A stretch of 19,088 nucleotides of DNA from an uncultured Selenomonadaceae bacterium (GCA_905236255.1 CAJOPK010000219.1:1-19088), one strand, 5' to 3'. Positions 1-7,872 are shown, counted from the stretch's first letter. Notes: generated by a model from the letters alone, not told the origin. Numbers and translations are program-made.

Positions 1-207
1 ATTCTTGAACAACTCAGCTCCGAATTTGATGCTTCAAAACGTCGCGAGTATATAATTCAACTTCAGCAAATTTTGCTTGACGATGCGGCTTCAATTTTCT
101 TCGGTTATCCGCAAACAAATATTGTCAACGCAAAATATGTTGACGGCGTAAAAATGTATCCGTCCGATTATTATTGGATTACAAATTTGATTAAACCCGC
201 AAAATGA
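1..207 (+). CDS. Extracellular solute-binding protein, family 5 (C-terminal fragment)
   Basis: An open frame runs from the first base of the window to a TGA at 205-207, giving the last 68 residues of a protein whose start lies outside. The segment has the closing pattern of SBP_bac_5 (oligopeptide/dipeptide/nickel-binding) proteins: a charged helix with RREYIIQLQQILLDDA, then a strand with FFGYPQTNIV, then VDGVKMYPSDYYWITNL near the C-terminus. Known role of the family: substrate capture outside the inner membrane for an ABC importer of peptides or metal chelates. The ligand cannot be told from this fragment. It is the last gene of its unit, because a strong terminator follows 26 bases after the stop and the next genes face the other way. 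The family call is from remembered sequence pattern only. Confidence 0.75.
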   Translation: MLEQLSSEFDASKRREYIIQLQQILLDDAASIFFGYPQTNIVNAKYVDGVKMYPSDYYWITNLIKPAK

Positions 208-647
208 TGGAACTTCCTTTCTTAAAATTTTTGGGACATTGTAATTTTTCAATGTCCCATTTTTTTTGACGAAAAATGAGTTGACAAAATTTGCATTCGG
301 ACTCTTTCCAATTCCGCCAAAATAATCGACTATCGGCAACAAATATAGTCACTAAAAATGATAAAAATATTTACAAAATCAAAAATTTTTAATAAACTGT
401 TTCCGTATACCTGATGAACTGCACTTTAGGGAATTGCGCGTTTTGGGCTTAACTTAATGACATTGCCTATTCCGGGCGTTTTTTTGTAGTATGAAAAAAT
501 TATAAAATTTTCTTCGCAATTGGGAAATCCGCGATGTAAAACTTTTGCAAAATGCCATAAAAGCAGCAATCGTAATGATTCTATTTTCATTCAAAAAGAT
601 TTTCTCAAAAAAACGTCACCAATCGAAAATCTCCCTCAAACTTACCG
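208..647. other. 440-bp non-coding gap between convergent units
   Basis: Apart from the terminator at 233-267 I see no supportable gene here. The sequence is AT-rich, with one less AT-rich island at about 400-480 that looks different from its surroundings. The - strand operon ends at 648, so its terminator should lie here. The only candidate I see is a 7-bp inverted repeat (GATTTTC at 599-605, GAAAATC at 625-631), followed in - strand reading by a short T-run. It is weak. Short open frames in the gap lack ribosome sites and resemble nothing I know. Confidence 0.6.
233..267 (+). terminator. Rho-independent terminator after the solute-binding protein gene
   Basis: A perfect 9-bp stem (GGGACATTG at 233-241 and CAATGTCCC at 250-258) encloses an 8-base loop and is followed directly by A and a run of eight T (260-267). 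It lies 26 bases after the stop codon at 207. The opposite strand has no T-run after the stem, so it should work on the + strand only. Confidence 0.93.
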
Positions 648-1388
648 TCAATCCAAGCCGTAGATTTCGCGAATCTCTTTTGTATAACTTCCGTCCGGCT
701 CGTGGACGACAAGCGGAGGTAAAAATTTCAAATTTCCGGGATTGCCGCCGACAATCGCATCAATCATTATCAAATTTGCATTTTTTTCGGCTTTCGGCAA
801 AATCGGGCGAAGTCGTTTGACTTCAAATTGATTTCGGTGAAGTGAATCAAAAATTTCTCCAAGCCTTGCCGCCGTATGAATCATGCAAAAACTTCCGTGA
901 AATTTCAGGGCGAATCTTGCCGCCTTCACAACATCTTCAAGAGTTGCCGTAAATTCATGACGCGCCCGCGCCACTCCGGCAAGTTTGTTTTCTTCGCCGG
1001 CTTTCACCGGTATATAGGGCGGATTGGCAATAACCATGTCAAAACTTTCCGAGCGAAAGATTTTTGAAATTTCGCGGTAATCCCCCGCGATAACGGAAAT
1101 TTTTTCGGTCAGTCCGTTTAATTCGACATTTCGCCGGGCAATTTTCGCCATGTGAGAATTTAATTCGATCGCCGAAATTTTTGCAACTTCATCGGCAATC
1201 AAAAGGGGAATTACGCCGGTTCCCGTTCCCAAATCCAAAACTTTAAATTTTCTTTTGAAGTTTGGAAAATGCGAAATCAAAACCGCATCCATTGAAAAGC
1301 AAAATTCATTTTTGTCTTGAATTATCATTCTCCCGGAGCGCATCAGATCGTCAAGCCGTTCGCCGGGATTGAGTTCGGGTTTAATCAT
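648..1388 (-). CDS. TrmN6/YabB-like SAM-dependent methyltransferase (tRNA1Val adenine-N6 type)
   Basis: The 246-residue product is a class I methyltransferase of the COG4123 group. The SAM-binding motif I is DLGTGTG at residues 52-58, an acidic loop follows at about residue 75 (AIELN), and the catalytic NPPY sits at 122-125. That motif is the signature of N6-adenine or glutamine-amide methylases. The best-known relative, E. coli TrmN6, methylates A37 of tRNA1(Val); Bacillus YabB is the Gram-positive counterpart. The start overlaps the ricT stop by four bases (ATGA), which indicates translational coupling. In Bacillus, yabB also lies downstream of holB and ricT, so context and motifs agree. 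It is the last gene of its operon. The exact RNA target is inferred from the family. A DNA or protein target is less likely. Confidence 0.85.
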   Translation of the reverse strand: MIKPELNPGERLDDLMRSGRMIIQDKNEFCFSMDAVLISHFPNFKRKFKVLDLGTGTGVIPLLIADEVAKISAIELNSHMAKIARRNVELNGLTEKISVIAGDYREISKIFRSESFDMVIANPPYIPVKAGEENKLAGVARARHEFTATLEDVVKAARFALKFHGSFCMIHTAARLGEIFDSLHRNQFEVKRLRPILPKAEKNANLIMIDAIVGGNPGNLKFLPPLVVHEPDGSYTKEIREIYGLD

Positions 1389-2674
1389 TTTCCGGAATCT
1401 CTCGACCCGCCGCGACGGTTGCCGGAATTGCGATTGAAATTTGAATTGCGACCGTAATTTTTGCGATAATTTGAATTGCGATTGCAGCCGGAACGATTTT
1501 GATTTTCCGTCCGATTGAAATTTGAAGTTTTGCGACTGTAACCGGATTGATTTTCTTCACCGGAATTTTCGGCGCGGTTTAAATTTTTTGTTCGATTGAA
1601 GTTTGAATTGCGATTAAATCTTCTGTTCTGCCGGTTTTCTTCGCCGGAATTTTCGGTGCGGTTGAAATTTTTTGTTCGATTGAAACCGGTATTGTAATTT
1701 TGATTGTAAGCCGTGCGGCGTTGAGGAATTTCCGGCTTGACTTCTTCCTGCGGTTGCGATTGTTCGGAAGGAGTTTCTGCATTGGTTTCTTCCTTAATTT
1801 CTTCCGATTCTTCTTGAACTTTTGCCCGGCGTTTTATCACCGTGCCGTCCTCTTCATTGACCGGCAAAAGATCGTCCCAAGAGGCGGAAACGGTTTTTCC
1901 GTCGTCCAAAATAATTGTTGCGGTCTGTTTGTGATAATTTACGTTAATGATCTTGCCTTCTCCGTCATCCAAAATTACGCGATTGCCGCGCTCCGGTTCC
2001 CAAATATCATCGGCGCAACCGTTTTCGCAGTAAAGATCGTTTTCATATTTCAAACAGCACATGAGTCTGCCGCAGATGCCGGAAATTTTTGTGGGGTTAA
2101 GTGACAGCTTTTGAATTTTTGCCATGCGAATGGAAACCGGGACAAAATCTCCCAAATAATTTGCACAACAAATCGGTCTTCCGCAACAGCCGATCCCGTT
2201 CATGGCTTTTGCCTGGTCGCGAATACCGACCTGACGAAGTTCAATCCGGGTGCGGAAAATATACGCCAAATCCCTTACAAGATCCCGAAAATCAACGCGC
2301 CTGTCTGCGGTGAAAGTAAAAATTATTTTGTTTACGTCAAAAGTGTATTCGACACTGATTAACTTCATCGGCAGACCGTGTTCGGCAATTTTTTCCTTGC
2401 AAATTTGAAAAGCCTCTTTTTCATCTTTCTTGTTTTCGGCATCGCGTTGCAAATCGTAAGCGGTCGCCTTGCGATAAATTCTGCGGATATGCGAATATTT
2501 TGCGGCCTCCTCACTTTGCGGAATTTCTCGCGGGGGAATTACGACTTCCCCACATTCAAGCCCGCGAACCGTATCGACAAGAATTTTGTCACCCTTGACT
2601 ATATCCGAATCGTCCGGCTCAAAAAAATATATTCTGCCGACTTTTTTAAATCGTACTCCTATAACTTTAAGCAT
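1385..2674 (-). CDS. ricT: RicT/YaaT, PSP1-domain regulatory iron-sulfur protein with Asn/Arg-rich repeat tail
   Basis: The first ~275 residues match the PSP1 family. The cysteine clusters are GCCGRPICC (162-170) and CGRLMCC (201-207), with further Cys at 216 and 220. In Bacillus, RicT works with RicA and RicF in an iron-sulfur complex that guides RNase Y in mRNA maturation and affects competence and sporulation. Residues 280-320 form an acidic Glu/Gln/Pro linker. Residues 321-429 form a low-complexity tail built from NFNRT-, NRNSN- and ENSGEEN-like units, with two near-identical 28-residue copies (ENSGEEN at 341 and 369). Family members as I know them mostly end near residue 280, so the tail is an add-on, probably disordered and basic. 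The start has a GGAGG site (2681-2685) six bases upstream. The gene is 70 bases after holB and overlaps the next gene by four. Confidence 0.9.
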   Translation of the reverse strand: MLKVIGVRFKKVGRIYFFEPDDSDIVKGDKILVDTVRGLECGEVVIPPREIPQSEEAAKYSHIRRIYRKATAYDLQRDAENKKDEKEAFQICKEKIAEHGLPMKLISVEYTFDVNKIIFTFTADRRVDFRDLVRDLAYIFRTRIELRQVGIRDQAKAMNGIGCCGRPICCANYLGDFVPVSIRMAKIQKLSLNPTKISGICGRLMCCLKYENDLYCENGCADDIWEPERGNRVILDDGEGKIINVNYHKQTATIILDDGKTVSASWDDLLPVNEEDGTVIKRRAKVQEESEEIKEETNAETPSEQSQPQEEVKPEIPQRRTAYNQNYNTGFNRTKNFNRTENSGEENRQNRRFNRNSNFNRTKNLNRAENSGEENQSGYSRKTSNFNRTENQNRSGCNRNSNYRKNYGRNSNFNRNSGNRRGGSRDSGK

Positions 2675-2744
2675 TTAAAACCTCCGTTTTTATTGACCGG
2701 TCAGGTGGAAAGCAAATTTCGCAAATCAACGACAACCGGTTACC

Positions 2745-3743
2745 TCACAAGCGTTTCATGTTCATTAAATATGCTTCCGCCAAAAGACGCAAATTTGCAT
2801 TTGATTTTATTCGGCGGTGAATTTTTATTCCCTCGTCAATCATGGCATACAGCCTGCGCTCCGAAATTTTTATCTTTGAAAGTCTTTCCTTTAAATCCGG
2901 ATTATACAATCCGCTTTGATCGCGCAGATAAATATCCCGCAAAATTTTTTGAATGTAAACGACAAAATCCGAAAATTTATCCCGCGACCAATCCGCAACC
3001 TGTGCGCCCTTTATAAAAATATCCTCGTTTGTGATTTCGTCGGCACAAAGACGCTCCACAAAATTTAAAGCGGATTCTCGAAGTTCATAGCCGCCCGATT
3101 CCGCCAAACTCAAGGCGCGTCCGAAACTTCCGTCCGATATTAAAGAAAGTTTTTCGGATTCTTCCGGAGAAAATTCTCTTTGAATGAGTGCATTTTTAAT
3201 TTGATCCGCCGGCAATTTTTCAAAATTCATCGTAACGCAACGTGATCTGATTGTCATCAAAAGTCCCGCCCGGTTTGCACTTGTCAAAATAAAAGTCGTT
3301 TCGCCGGTCGGTTCTTCCAAAGTTTTCAAGACGCTGTTTGCCGCCGCATTGTTCATGAGTTCCGCGCCGTCAATGATTATTACGCGCCGGTCGGCAATCA
3401 AAGGTTTCAGAGAAGTCTGCGCCTGCATTGTGCGAATTTGACCGATTTTTATGTTTCGCGTCGTCTTTGTTGCTTCCGGCTCGACAATATAAAAATCCGG
3501 ATGATTGTGACTTGCCGCAAGTTTGCAATTTTGACACAGACCGCAAGGTTCCCCGTTTTCCGGATTTTCGCAAAGTAAAGCCGCCGCGCAAAACTCCGCA
3601 ATTTTTCTCTTTCCGATCCCCTCCGGCCCGGAAAAAATAATCGCGTGCGGAAATTTGTTTTCGACGATCATCTTTGAAAGTCGATCCAATTTTTCGGTAT
3701 GCCCGAAAATATTTTTTTTGCTTAATTTATAATCGTCAGCCAT
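2745..3743 (-). CDS. holB: DNA polymerase III delta' subunit (clamp loader)
   Basis: The product has the AAA+ layout of the delta' clamp-loader subunit, which helps load the beta sliding clamp at the replication fork. With the chosen ATG the protein has 332 residues. It shows a P-loop-like GPEGIGKRK (39-47), a four-cysteine zinc module (Cys 58, 67, 70, 73), a Walker B-like IIIDGAELM (122-130), TLEEP (141-145) and the SRC motif (167-169). The start is uncertain. A TTG at 3812 would add 23 residues without family resemblance and has only a cramped GGGG site. The ATG at 3743 has AAAGG about 13 bases upstream. I prefer the ATG because the family-like helical start (IFGHTEKLDRL) follows soon after. 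Neighbours ricT and the TrmN6-like gene follow in Bacillus order. Confidence 0.88.
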   Translation of the reverse strand: MADDYKLSKKNIFGHTEKLDRLSKMIVENKFPHAIIFSGPEGIGKRKIAEFCAAALLCENPENGEPCGLCQNCKLAASHNHPDFYIVEPEATKTTRNIKIGQIRTMQAQTSLKPLIADRRVIIIDGAELMNNAAANSVLKTLEEPTGETTFILTSANRAGLLMTIRSRCVTMNFEKLPADQIKNALIQREFSPEESEKLSLISDGSFGRALSLAESGGYELRESALNFVERLCADEITNEDIFIKGAQVADWSRDKFSDFVVYIQKILRDIYLRDQSGLYNPDLKERLSKIKISERRLYAMIDEGIKIHRRIKSNANLRLLAEAYLMNMKRL

Positions 3744-3827
3744 ACAACCGAACGTACCTTTCTTTAACCGATTTGAAGAGAATTTTAACGGCGGTTTTCC
3801 GAAAATATTCAAATTTCCCCAACTTCT

Positions 3828-4094
3828 TTAATCTTCATTTTCCGCTTGCAATTCTCTTGCCTCATTTAAAGCATTTTCGGTTTTTTCACTGTCAACGGAA
3901 ATTTCGATTTTGAGGTAATCCCCTTCCGATGCGTCCTCCGGCAAAAAATCGCCGGGCAGGACAAATTCGCGCATTTCTTCCTCTTCGTCGTCACCGAAAT
4001 AAAGAACCGCCTCCGTCGTTTCGTCCTCAAGTTCCTCGATTCTGTCAAGGTAGACGCTTACTTTTTGCGGTCTTTTTGCTTTTTCTTTATCCAT
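3828..4094 (-). CDS. DUF3006 family small protein
   Basis: This 88-residue acidic protein shows the DUF3006 pattern: a YLDRIEELE start to the core, a strand AVLYFGDD, a Glu-rich turn, FVLPGDFLPEDASEGDYLKI, and a charged tail. The function of the family is unknown. DUF3006 genes are often found next to ComEC-like metallo-beta-lactamase genes, and that is the case here: its ATG lies inside the last codons of the upstream gene, a 37-base overlap in another frame. An AAAGGAG site lies about 13 bases before the start, inside the same gene. No signal peptide is visible, so the protein is probably cytoplasmic. A role linked to its overlapping partner is likely but not shown. The family call rests on remembered pattern and on context. 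Confidence 0.72.
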   Translation of the reverse strand: MDKEKAKRPQKVSVYLDRIEELEDETTEAVLYFGDDEEEEMREFVLPGDFLPEDASEGDYLKIEISVDSEKTENALNEARELQAENED

Positions 4095-5104
4095 TCGTCA
4101 AGCCACTCTCCTTTGCGTTCGCTCTCAATCGAAATATTTTTGCCGTCGGTCTTTATTACCGTCGTGCCGTCAAAATTCGTACAGAAAATATTTTCCTCTT
4201 TGATACCGAAATCAAGATAATTTTGCAACGGCTCCAAGTGCGGGTGATGGTAAGTATTTCTGCGCGGTTCTTCCGGTCCGCAGGAAATCATGACATATTG
4301 CGGAGCGACATTTTTCAAAAAGTCTTTGGTTGAGGCGGTATAACTTCCGTGATGACCGGATTTTAAAATCGTGCTTTGAAGTTTTTTCTTGTCGTAATTG
4401 TTGACCAAATACATCTCAACCGGCTTTTCGGCATCACCCGTGAACATCATGGAAAATTTTTTGTAAACGAGACGACCGACAACGCTTTCATTATTCGGAT
4501 CTCCTTTTGTTTCCCCGCTTTTGGTAAATTTTACGACTTCAGCGGAAGGAAAGAGAATTTCAAATTTTGCGCCGTTGCCGAAATCAAGGGGGTCATGATC
4601 CGAAGTCAACGCCTCATATTTCAACTTTTTGCTTTTGACGACCGACATATAACCTTTATAAAGCGGGGAAGTCGATGCAATTCCGTTGTCGTAAACTTCC
4701 CTGACCAAAAAATCTTTCAGATAAGGATATTTTTGCAACTCCTTGTTTGTCGGGGCAATCAAAAGTTTTGCGCCGCCGATATGATCGGCGTGCGGGTGAG
4801 TGAGAATCATTTTGTCGATTGTTTTGACTCCGGCTTTTTCCAATTCCGAAACAAGCAAATCCCGCTCGTCGCTGTCACTTGTATCAATCAAAATATTTTG
4901 CGACTTTGTTTGAATCAAAAAAGCATCACCCTGCCCGACGTTCAGCATTGTGATTTTTAAATCGGCTTTTATGTCTTTGGCCTCCGCAACCGGCTCGGAA
5001 GTTTCTTCAATTTCGGCGCTTTCCTTATTCCCGGAATTTACTCCGCCGCAGCCGCAAACAAAAAATGTAAATGTTGCAAGGATTGAGATCAAAAATTTTC
5101 TCAT
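4058..5104 (-). CDS. ComEC-like metallo-beta-lactamase-fold hydrolase, predicted lipoprotein
   Basis: The 348-residue product begins with a lipoprotein-type signal peptide (MRKFLISILATFTFFVCGC, likely lipidated Cys19) and an acidic linker. It continues with the MBL fold as found in the C-terminal part of ComEC: NVGQGDAFLI (55-64), the metal motif HPHADH (103-108), NNES (204-207), GDAE (223-226) and SGHHGS (249-254). It lacks the ComEC channel domain. Free-standing members of this group are thought to be phosphodiesterase- or nuclease-like; the substrate is unknown. I chose the ATG at 5104 over one at 5122 because AAGGAG sits seven bases before it. It starts four bases after the glycosyltransferase stop and overlaps the DUF3006 gene by 37 bases at its end. 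The protein should sit outside the inner membrane. Confidence 0.85.
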   Translation of the reverse strand: MRKFLISILATFTFFVCGCGGVNSGNKESAEIEETSEPVAEAKDIKADLKITMLNVGQGDAFLIQTKSQNILIDTSDSDERDLLVSELEKAGVKTIDKMILTHPHADHIGGAKLLIAPTNKELQKYPYLKDFLVREVYDNGIASTSPLYKGYMSVVKSKKLKYEALTSDHDPLDFGNGAKFEILFPSAEVVKFTKSGETKGDPNNESVVGRLVYKKFSMMFTGDAEKPVEMYLVNNYDKKKLQSTILKSGHHGSYTASTKDFLKNVAPQYVMISCGPEEPRRNTYHHPHLEPLQNYLDFGIKEENIFCTNFDGTTVIKTDGKNISIESERKGEWLDEWIKKKQKDRKK

Positions 5105-5108
5105 ACTT

Positions 5109-6071
5109 TCACTCCTTATCATCTTCCATGTAAATTTTTTTGCCGTTGCATTCGCTTATCAGATAATTGGGTCTGTTTTTGACTTCGTTAAAAATTCTTC
5201 CCAGATATTCGCCGATTATCCCCAAAACAATCAGCTGTATTCCGCCGATAAAGAGAATTACCGACATCATTGAAGGATAGCCGGCAACCGCTTCCCCGAA
5301 AATCAAAGTCTTAAAAATTGTGAAAAGCATATACATAAAAGTTCCGGCGGAAATGGTCAATCCCAAAAACGAGGACAGCCGGAGCGGTACGACGGAAAAT
5401 GAAGTTATTCCGTCAATCGCAAGCCCGACAAGTTTCCAATAATTCCATTTTGTTTCGCCGGCGGCACGCGGTTCTCTGTCAAAAAGAATTTCGCGCTTTC
5501 TGTAACCGATCCAGCTGAAAAGTCCTTTCGTATATCTTTGACCTTCACGCAGGGAACGGAGAGCTTGAACGGCTTGCCTGTCCAAAAGTCTGAAGTCGCC
5601 GGTATCCACCTGAATTTCAATATTTGTAAGGCGTTGCAAAATCTTGTAATACCAATGCGAAGAAAGTTTTTTGAAAAAACTTTCGCCCTGCCGACTTTTG
5701 CGACGGGCATAAACGTCGGCAACGCCGGTTTCCCAAATTTTAATCATATCCGGAATAAGTTCCGGCGGATCCTGCAGATCCGCATCCAAAATTATCACGG
5801 CATCGCCGTCGCAATAATCAAGTCCGGCAAGCATCGCGGGTTCTTTTCCGAAATTCCGGGAAAGATTTATGTATGAGACTCTTTTGTCGTTTTCGCGCAG
5901 GAGTTTCATTTTTTCCAAAGTGCCGTCCCGGCTTCCGTCGTTTACCAAAAGCATCTCAAAATCATAATTTTTCAAATCGTCCATGATTTTTGAAACGCGT
6001 TCATAAAGCAAATCCAGACCGGCTTCTTCATTGTAACAGGGAATCAAAAGCGTAATTTTTTTATTCGGCAT
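5109..6071 (-). CDS. GT2 glycosyltransferase, GtrB/ArnC/DPM1-like, membrane-anchored
   Basis: The 320-residue product opens with a GT-A fold: ITLLIPCYNEE (6-16), LLVNDGSRDGT (41-51) and the metal/nucleotide motif DADLQDP (96-102). A GDFRLLDR segment follows (158-165). Two hydrophobic spans, at about 228-256 and 267-291, anchor the C-terminal part in the membrane. Relatives transfer a sugar from a nucleotide to undecaprenyl phosphate for modification of surface polymers (GtrB for O-antigen, ArnC for lipid A). The donor cannot be read from sequence. The ATG at 6071 has a GGGAGGGG site six bases upstream and lies two bases after the DUF3084 stop. A TTG at 6077 is too close to that site. No flippase or second-stage transferase is encoded next to it. 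Confidence 0.88.
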   Translation of the reverse strand: MPNKKITLLIPCYNEEAGLDLLYERVSKIMDDLKNYDFEMLLVNDGSRDGTLEKMKLLRENDKRVSYINLSRNFGKEPAMLAGLDYCDGDAVIILDADLQDPPELIPDMIKIWETGVADVYARRKSRQGESFFKKLSSHWYYKILQRLTNIEIQVDTGDFRLLDRQAVQALRSLREGQRYTKGLFSWIGYRKREILFDREPRAAGETKWNYWKLVGLAIDGITSFSVVPLRLSSFLGLTISAGTFMYMLFTIFKTLIFGEAVAGYPSMMSVILFIGGIQLIVLGIIGEYLGRIFNEVKNRPNYLISECNGKKIYMEDDKE

Positions 6072-6073
6072 TG

Positions 6074-7306
6074 TCAACCCCTCCCGGCCTGTTTCTGTTC
6101 TACTCTCACATTAAGACGCAAAGGCCCTTGAGAAGTTGTATCGTCACGGGCATAGGCCGTCAAAACTATTTTTCCCTTCGCACGTCCGATAACGTCAACT
6201 ATTTGATAGAGTTGCGAGCCTTCCATCGCGCCTATTGCGCCGGTTATCGGATCGGGCAAAATTCCCTTGTCCACCGCCGAATGATTTACTTCCGTCAGGA
6301 AATTTTTCAAGACGAGTTCGGCATCGTCGGGACTTTTTACTTCATATTCGCGCCGGATTATAAATTCATGTTTTGCGTAAACTTTTTTGTTTGCAAAAGT
6401 TTCAAGATTTGCGCGCACCGGTTCACCGCTGACAAGATTGCCGGCAGCGGAAACTCTCAACAAAAATTGTCCGGTTCCGGAAGAAATTTTGTCAACGGTT
6501 TCGTTTAAATCCGGCTGATAAATCCAAATGGAGCTGTCAAAGTCATTCCCGAAACGCATGGCAAGATTTTTCGATGCGGTTTCTATAAGCGCGTTTATTT
6601 CACGTCCGGTATCTTCCGGAGTTTGACCGCCCGCTATTGTGCCGGTCGATAAAATTTCTCCGGCGCGCAAAGTTATGCTGCCTTCACGGATTGCGACAAG
6701 ACCGTCGCGAAGATTTTTTGCGTGTTCTTCAAGTTTTTCGTTGTCCTCCGAAAGTTTTGTATTTTCGGTTGCAAGTTTTTCGTTGTCGGCGGTCAAAGTC
6801 ACGTTAAATTCTCCGAGTTTTTTGTTTTCGGATTCCAGCGCGGAATTGTTTTCGGAAAGCTCGGCATTACGGGCTGAAAGTTCTTCATTTCCGGCTTTTA
6901 AACTTTCCGATTCGCGCTTTAAATCTTCCTGTTCGGTTTTCAAGTCGGCAATTTCCTTTTTTGATTTTTCCAAATCCGCGCCGGCAAGTTTATATTCGTT
7001 TTGAGTTTTTATAAGTTCGATAGACATATTTGCCAATGCCTGTTTTGCCGATGCCATCGTCGCATTCAATTCTTCCATCCCGAAAAGCGCGGTTCTGGCA
7101 TTTTCGGAAGTTATCGCCATCATTCCGATTGACAGCGCGGTTATCAAAACTCCGGTCAGGACGGTTATTATCATTGAAGTGTGACGGGGACGCAGCCCGA
7201 AAATTGACAGGCGTTTTTTCCCGATTTTCGTTCCGAGTTTATCGCCTATAAAAGCTATGGCACCGCCCGTTACAATCATCACGCCTGTCAGATAAAGTCC
7301 GTACAT
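6074..7306 (-). CDS. DUF3084 membrane coiled-coil protein
   Basis: This 410-residue protein has a transmembrane helix at about 5-22 and a basic cytoplasmic loop with GDKLGTKIGKKRLSIFGLRP (21-40). A second helix spans about 45-66, a long coiled coil about 80-205, and a mixed C-terminal domain 210-410 contains RAGEILSTGTIAGG. This order is the DUF3084 pattern. The coiled coil is rich in repeating Leu/Asn heptads (LSENNSALESEN, LATENTKLSEDNEKL), which suggests a parallel oligomer. The family role is unknown; its build suggests an inner-membrane scaffold with a periplasmic domain. An AAGGAG site lies about nine bases before the ATG. It follows the small secreted protein gene by 78 bases and precedes the glycosyltransferase by two, so the three are probably co-expressed. 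Confidence 0.85.
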   Translation of the reverse strand: MYGLYLTGVMIVTGGAIAFIGDKLGTKIGKKRLSIFGLRPRHTSMIITVLTGVLITALSIGMMAITSENARTALFGMEELNATMASAKQALANMSIELIKTQNEYKLAGADLEKSKKEIADLKTEQEDLKRESESLKAGNEELSARNAELSENNSALESENKKLGEFNVTLTADNEKLATENTKLSEDNEKLEEHAKNLRDGLVAIREGSITLRAGEILSTGTIAGGQTPEDTGREINALIETASKNLAMRFGNDFDSSIWIYQPDLNETVDKISSGTGQFLLRVSAAGNLVSGEPVRANLETFANKKVYAKHEFIIRREYEVKSPDDAELVLKNFLTEVNHSAVDKGILPDPITGAIGAMEGSQLYQIVDVIGRAKGKIVLTAYARDDTTSQGPLRLNVRVEQKQAGRG

Positions 7307-7384
7307 TTAAAAATTCTCCTTAAAAATTTTTTTCAAAATTCCGGCTTGCAAGTTTCGACCAAAAGAAAAATATTCCTGCCCGGT

Positions 7385-7846
7385 TCAAAGTGCGCCGCCG
7401 TAACTTATTCGGGCGGTAAGCTGACCTTTATGATTGCGGTTAAATTTTATTATGTAAGAGTATTGACCGATTTCCGGGCGGGGAAGTTTTTGCGCGCCGA
7501 ATTTTGTCCCGACGGTACGGGAATTTACTTTAACATCAAGGCGCAAAATTTCCGGACGCGCCGAAGCCAAATCCGAATACTTAAATTTTACCGTCTGAAT
7601 CCTGCCGTAACGAAAATTTCCGGTACCTGCGGCAACTTTTTTGTTTGTGGCAAGCCGGGAAACTCTGTATTCAAAATCTCCGGACGCACCGAAATTTCTC
7701 CCCGAAAAATTAAAAGAAAGTTGCATTCCGCCGTTTGCCAAAATATCAACCGTAACAAAACGGGGATCAAAGGCGGCGGCTTCCGCCTTACAAAAACCTG
7801 CCGCAAAAATCAAAACGGCGGCAAGCATTAAAAATTTTTTTGCCAT
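7385..7846 (-). CDS. Small secreted protein of unknown function
   Basis: I do not recognise this 153-residue protein. It begins with a clear signal peptide (MAKKFLMLAAVLIFAAGFC, then KAEAAA), with probable cleavage near residue 25. The mature part is basic, rich in Phe, Tyr, Arg, Gly and alternating hydrophobic residues, and so probably mostly beta strand. It has no cysteine after the signal peptide, no catalytic motif that I can name, and no membrane span. A GGGAGGT site lies before the ATG and a promoter-like site about 27 bases upstream, so it appears to be the first gene of the block running down to 648. Its neighbours suggest an envelope role, but that is inference from position only. 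Confidence 0.75.
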   Translation of the reverse strand: MAKKFLMLAAVLIFAAGFCKAEAAAFDPRFVTVDILANGGMQLSFNFSGRNFGASGDFEYRVSRLATNKKVAAGTGNFRYGRIQTVKFKYSDLASARPEILRLDVKVNSRTVGTKFGAQKLPRPEIGQYSYIIKFNRNHKGQLTARISYGGAL

Positions 7847-7872
7847 AAAAAATACCTCCCATGATTGATTTT

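Noticed and set aside
91..342. An 83-residue - strand frame over the solute-binding protein tail and its terminator
   Set aside because: It runs through a perfect rho-independent terminator and opposite a recognisable coding tail.
545..820. A + strand frame starting in the gap before the TrmN6-like gene
   Set aside because: More than half lies antisense to the methyltransferase, and the rest is a low-complexity basic stretch without a ribosome site.
1555..1690. CRISPR-like repeats
   Set aside because: The repeats keep the reading frame of ricT with an 84-base period and encode repeated amino acid units; there are no spacers of even size between identical repeats.
2378..3016. A 212-residue + strand open frame across ricT and holB
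   Set aside because: It covers the start of one strongly supported gene and the end of another on the opposite strand and has no family features.
4058..5122. Longer start for the MBL lipoprotein at 5122
   Set aside because: The ATG at 5104 has AAGGAG at ideal distance and gives a clean lipoprotein signal; the extra six residues from 5122 would place the ribosome site inside the coding sequence.
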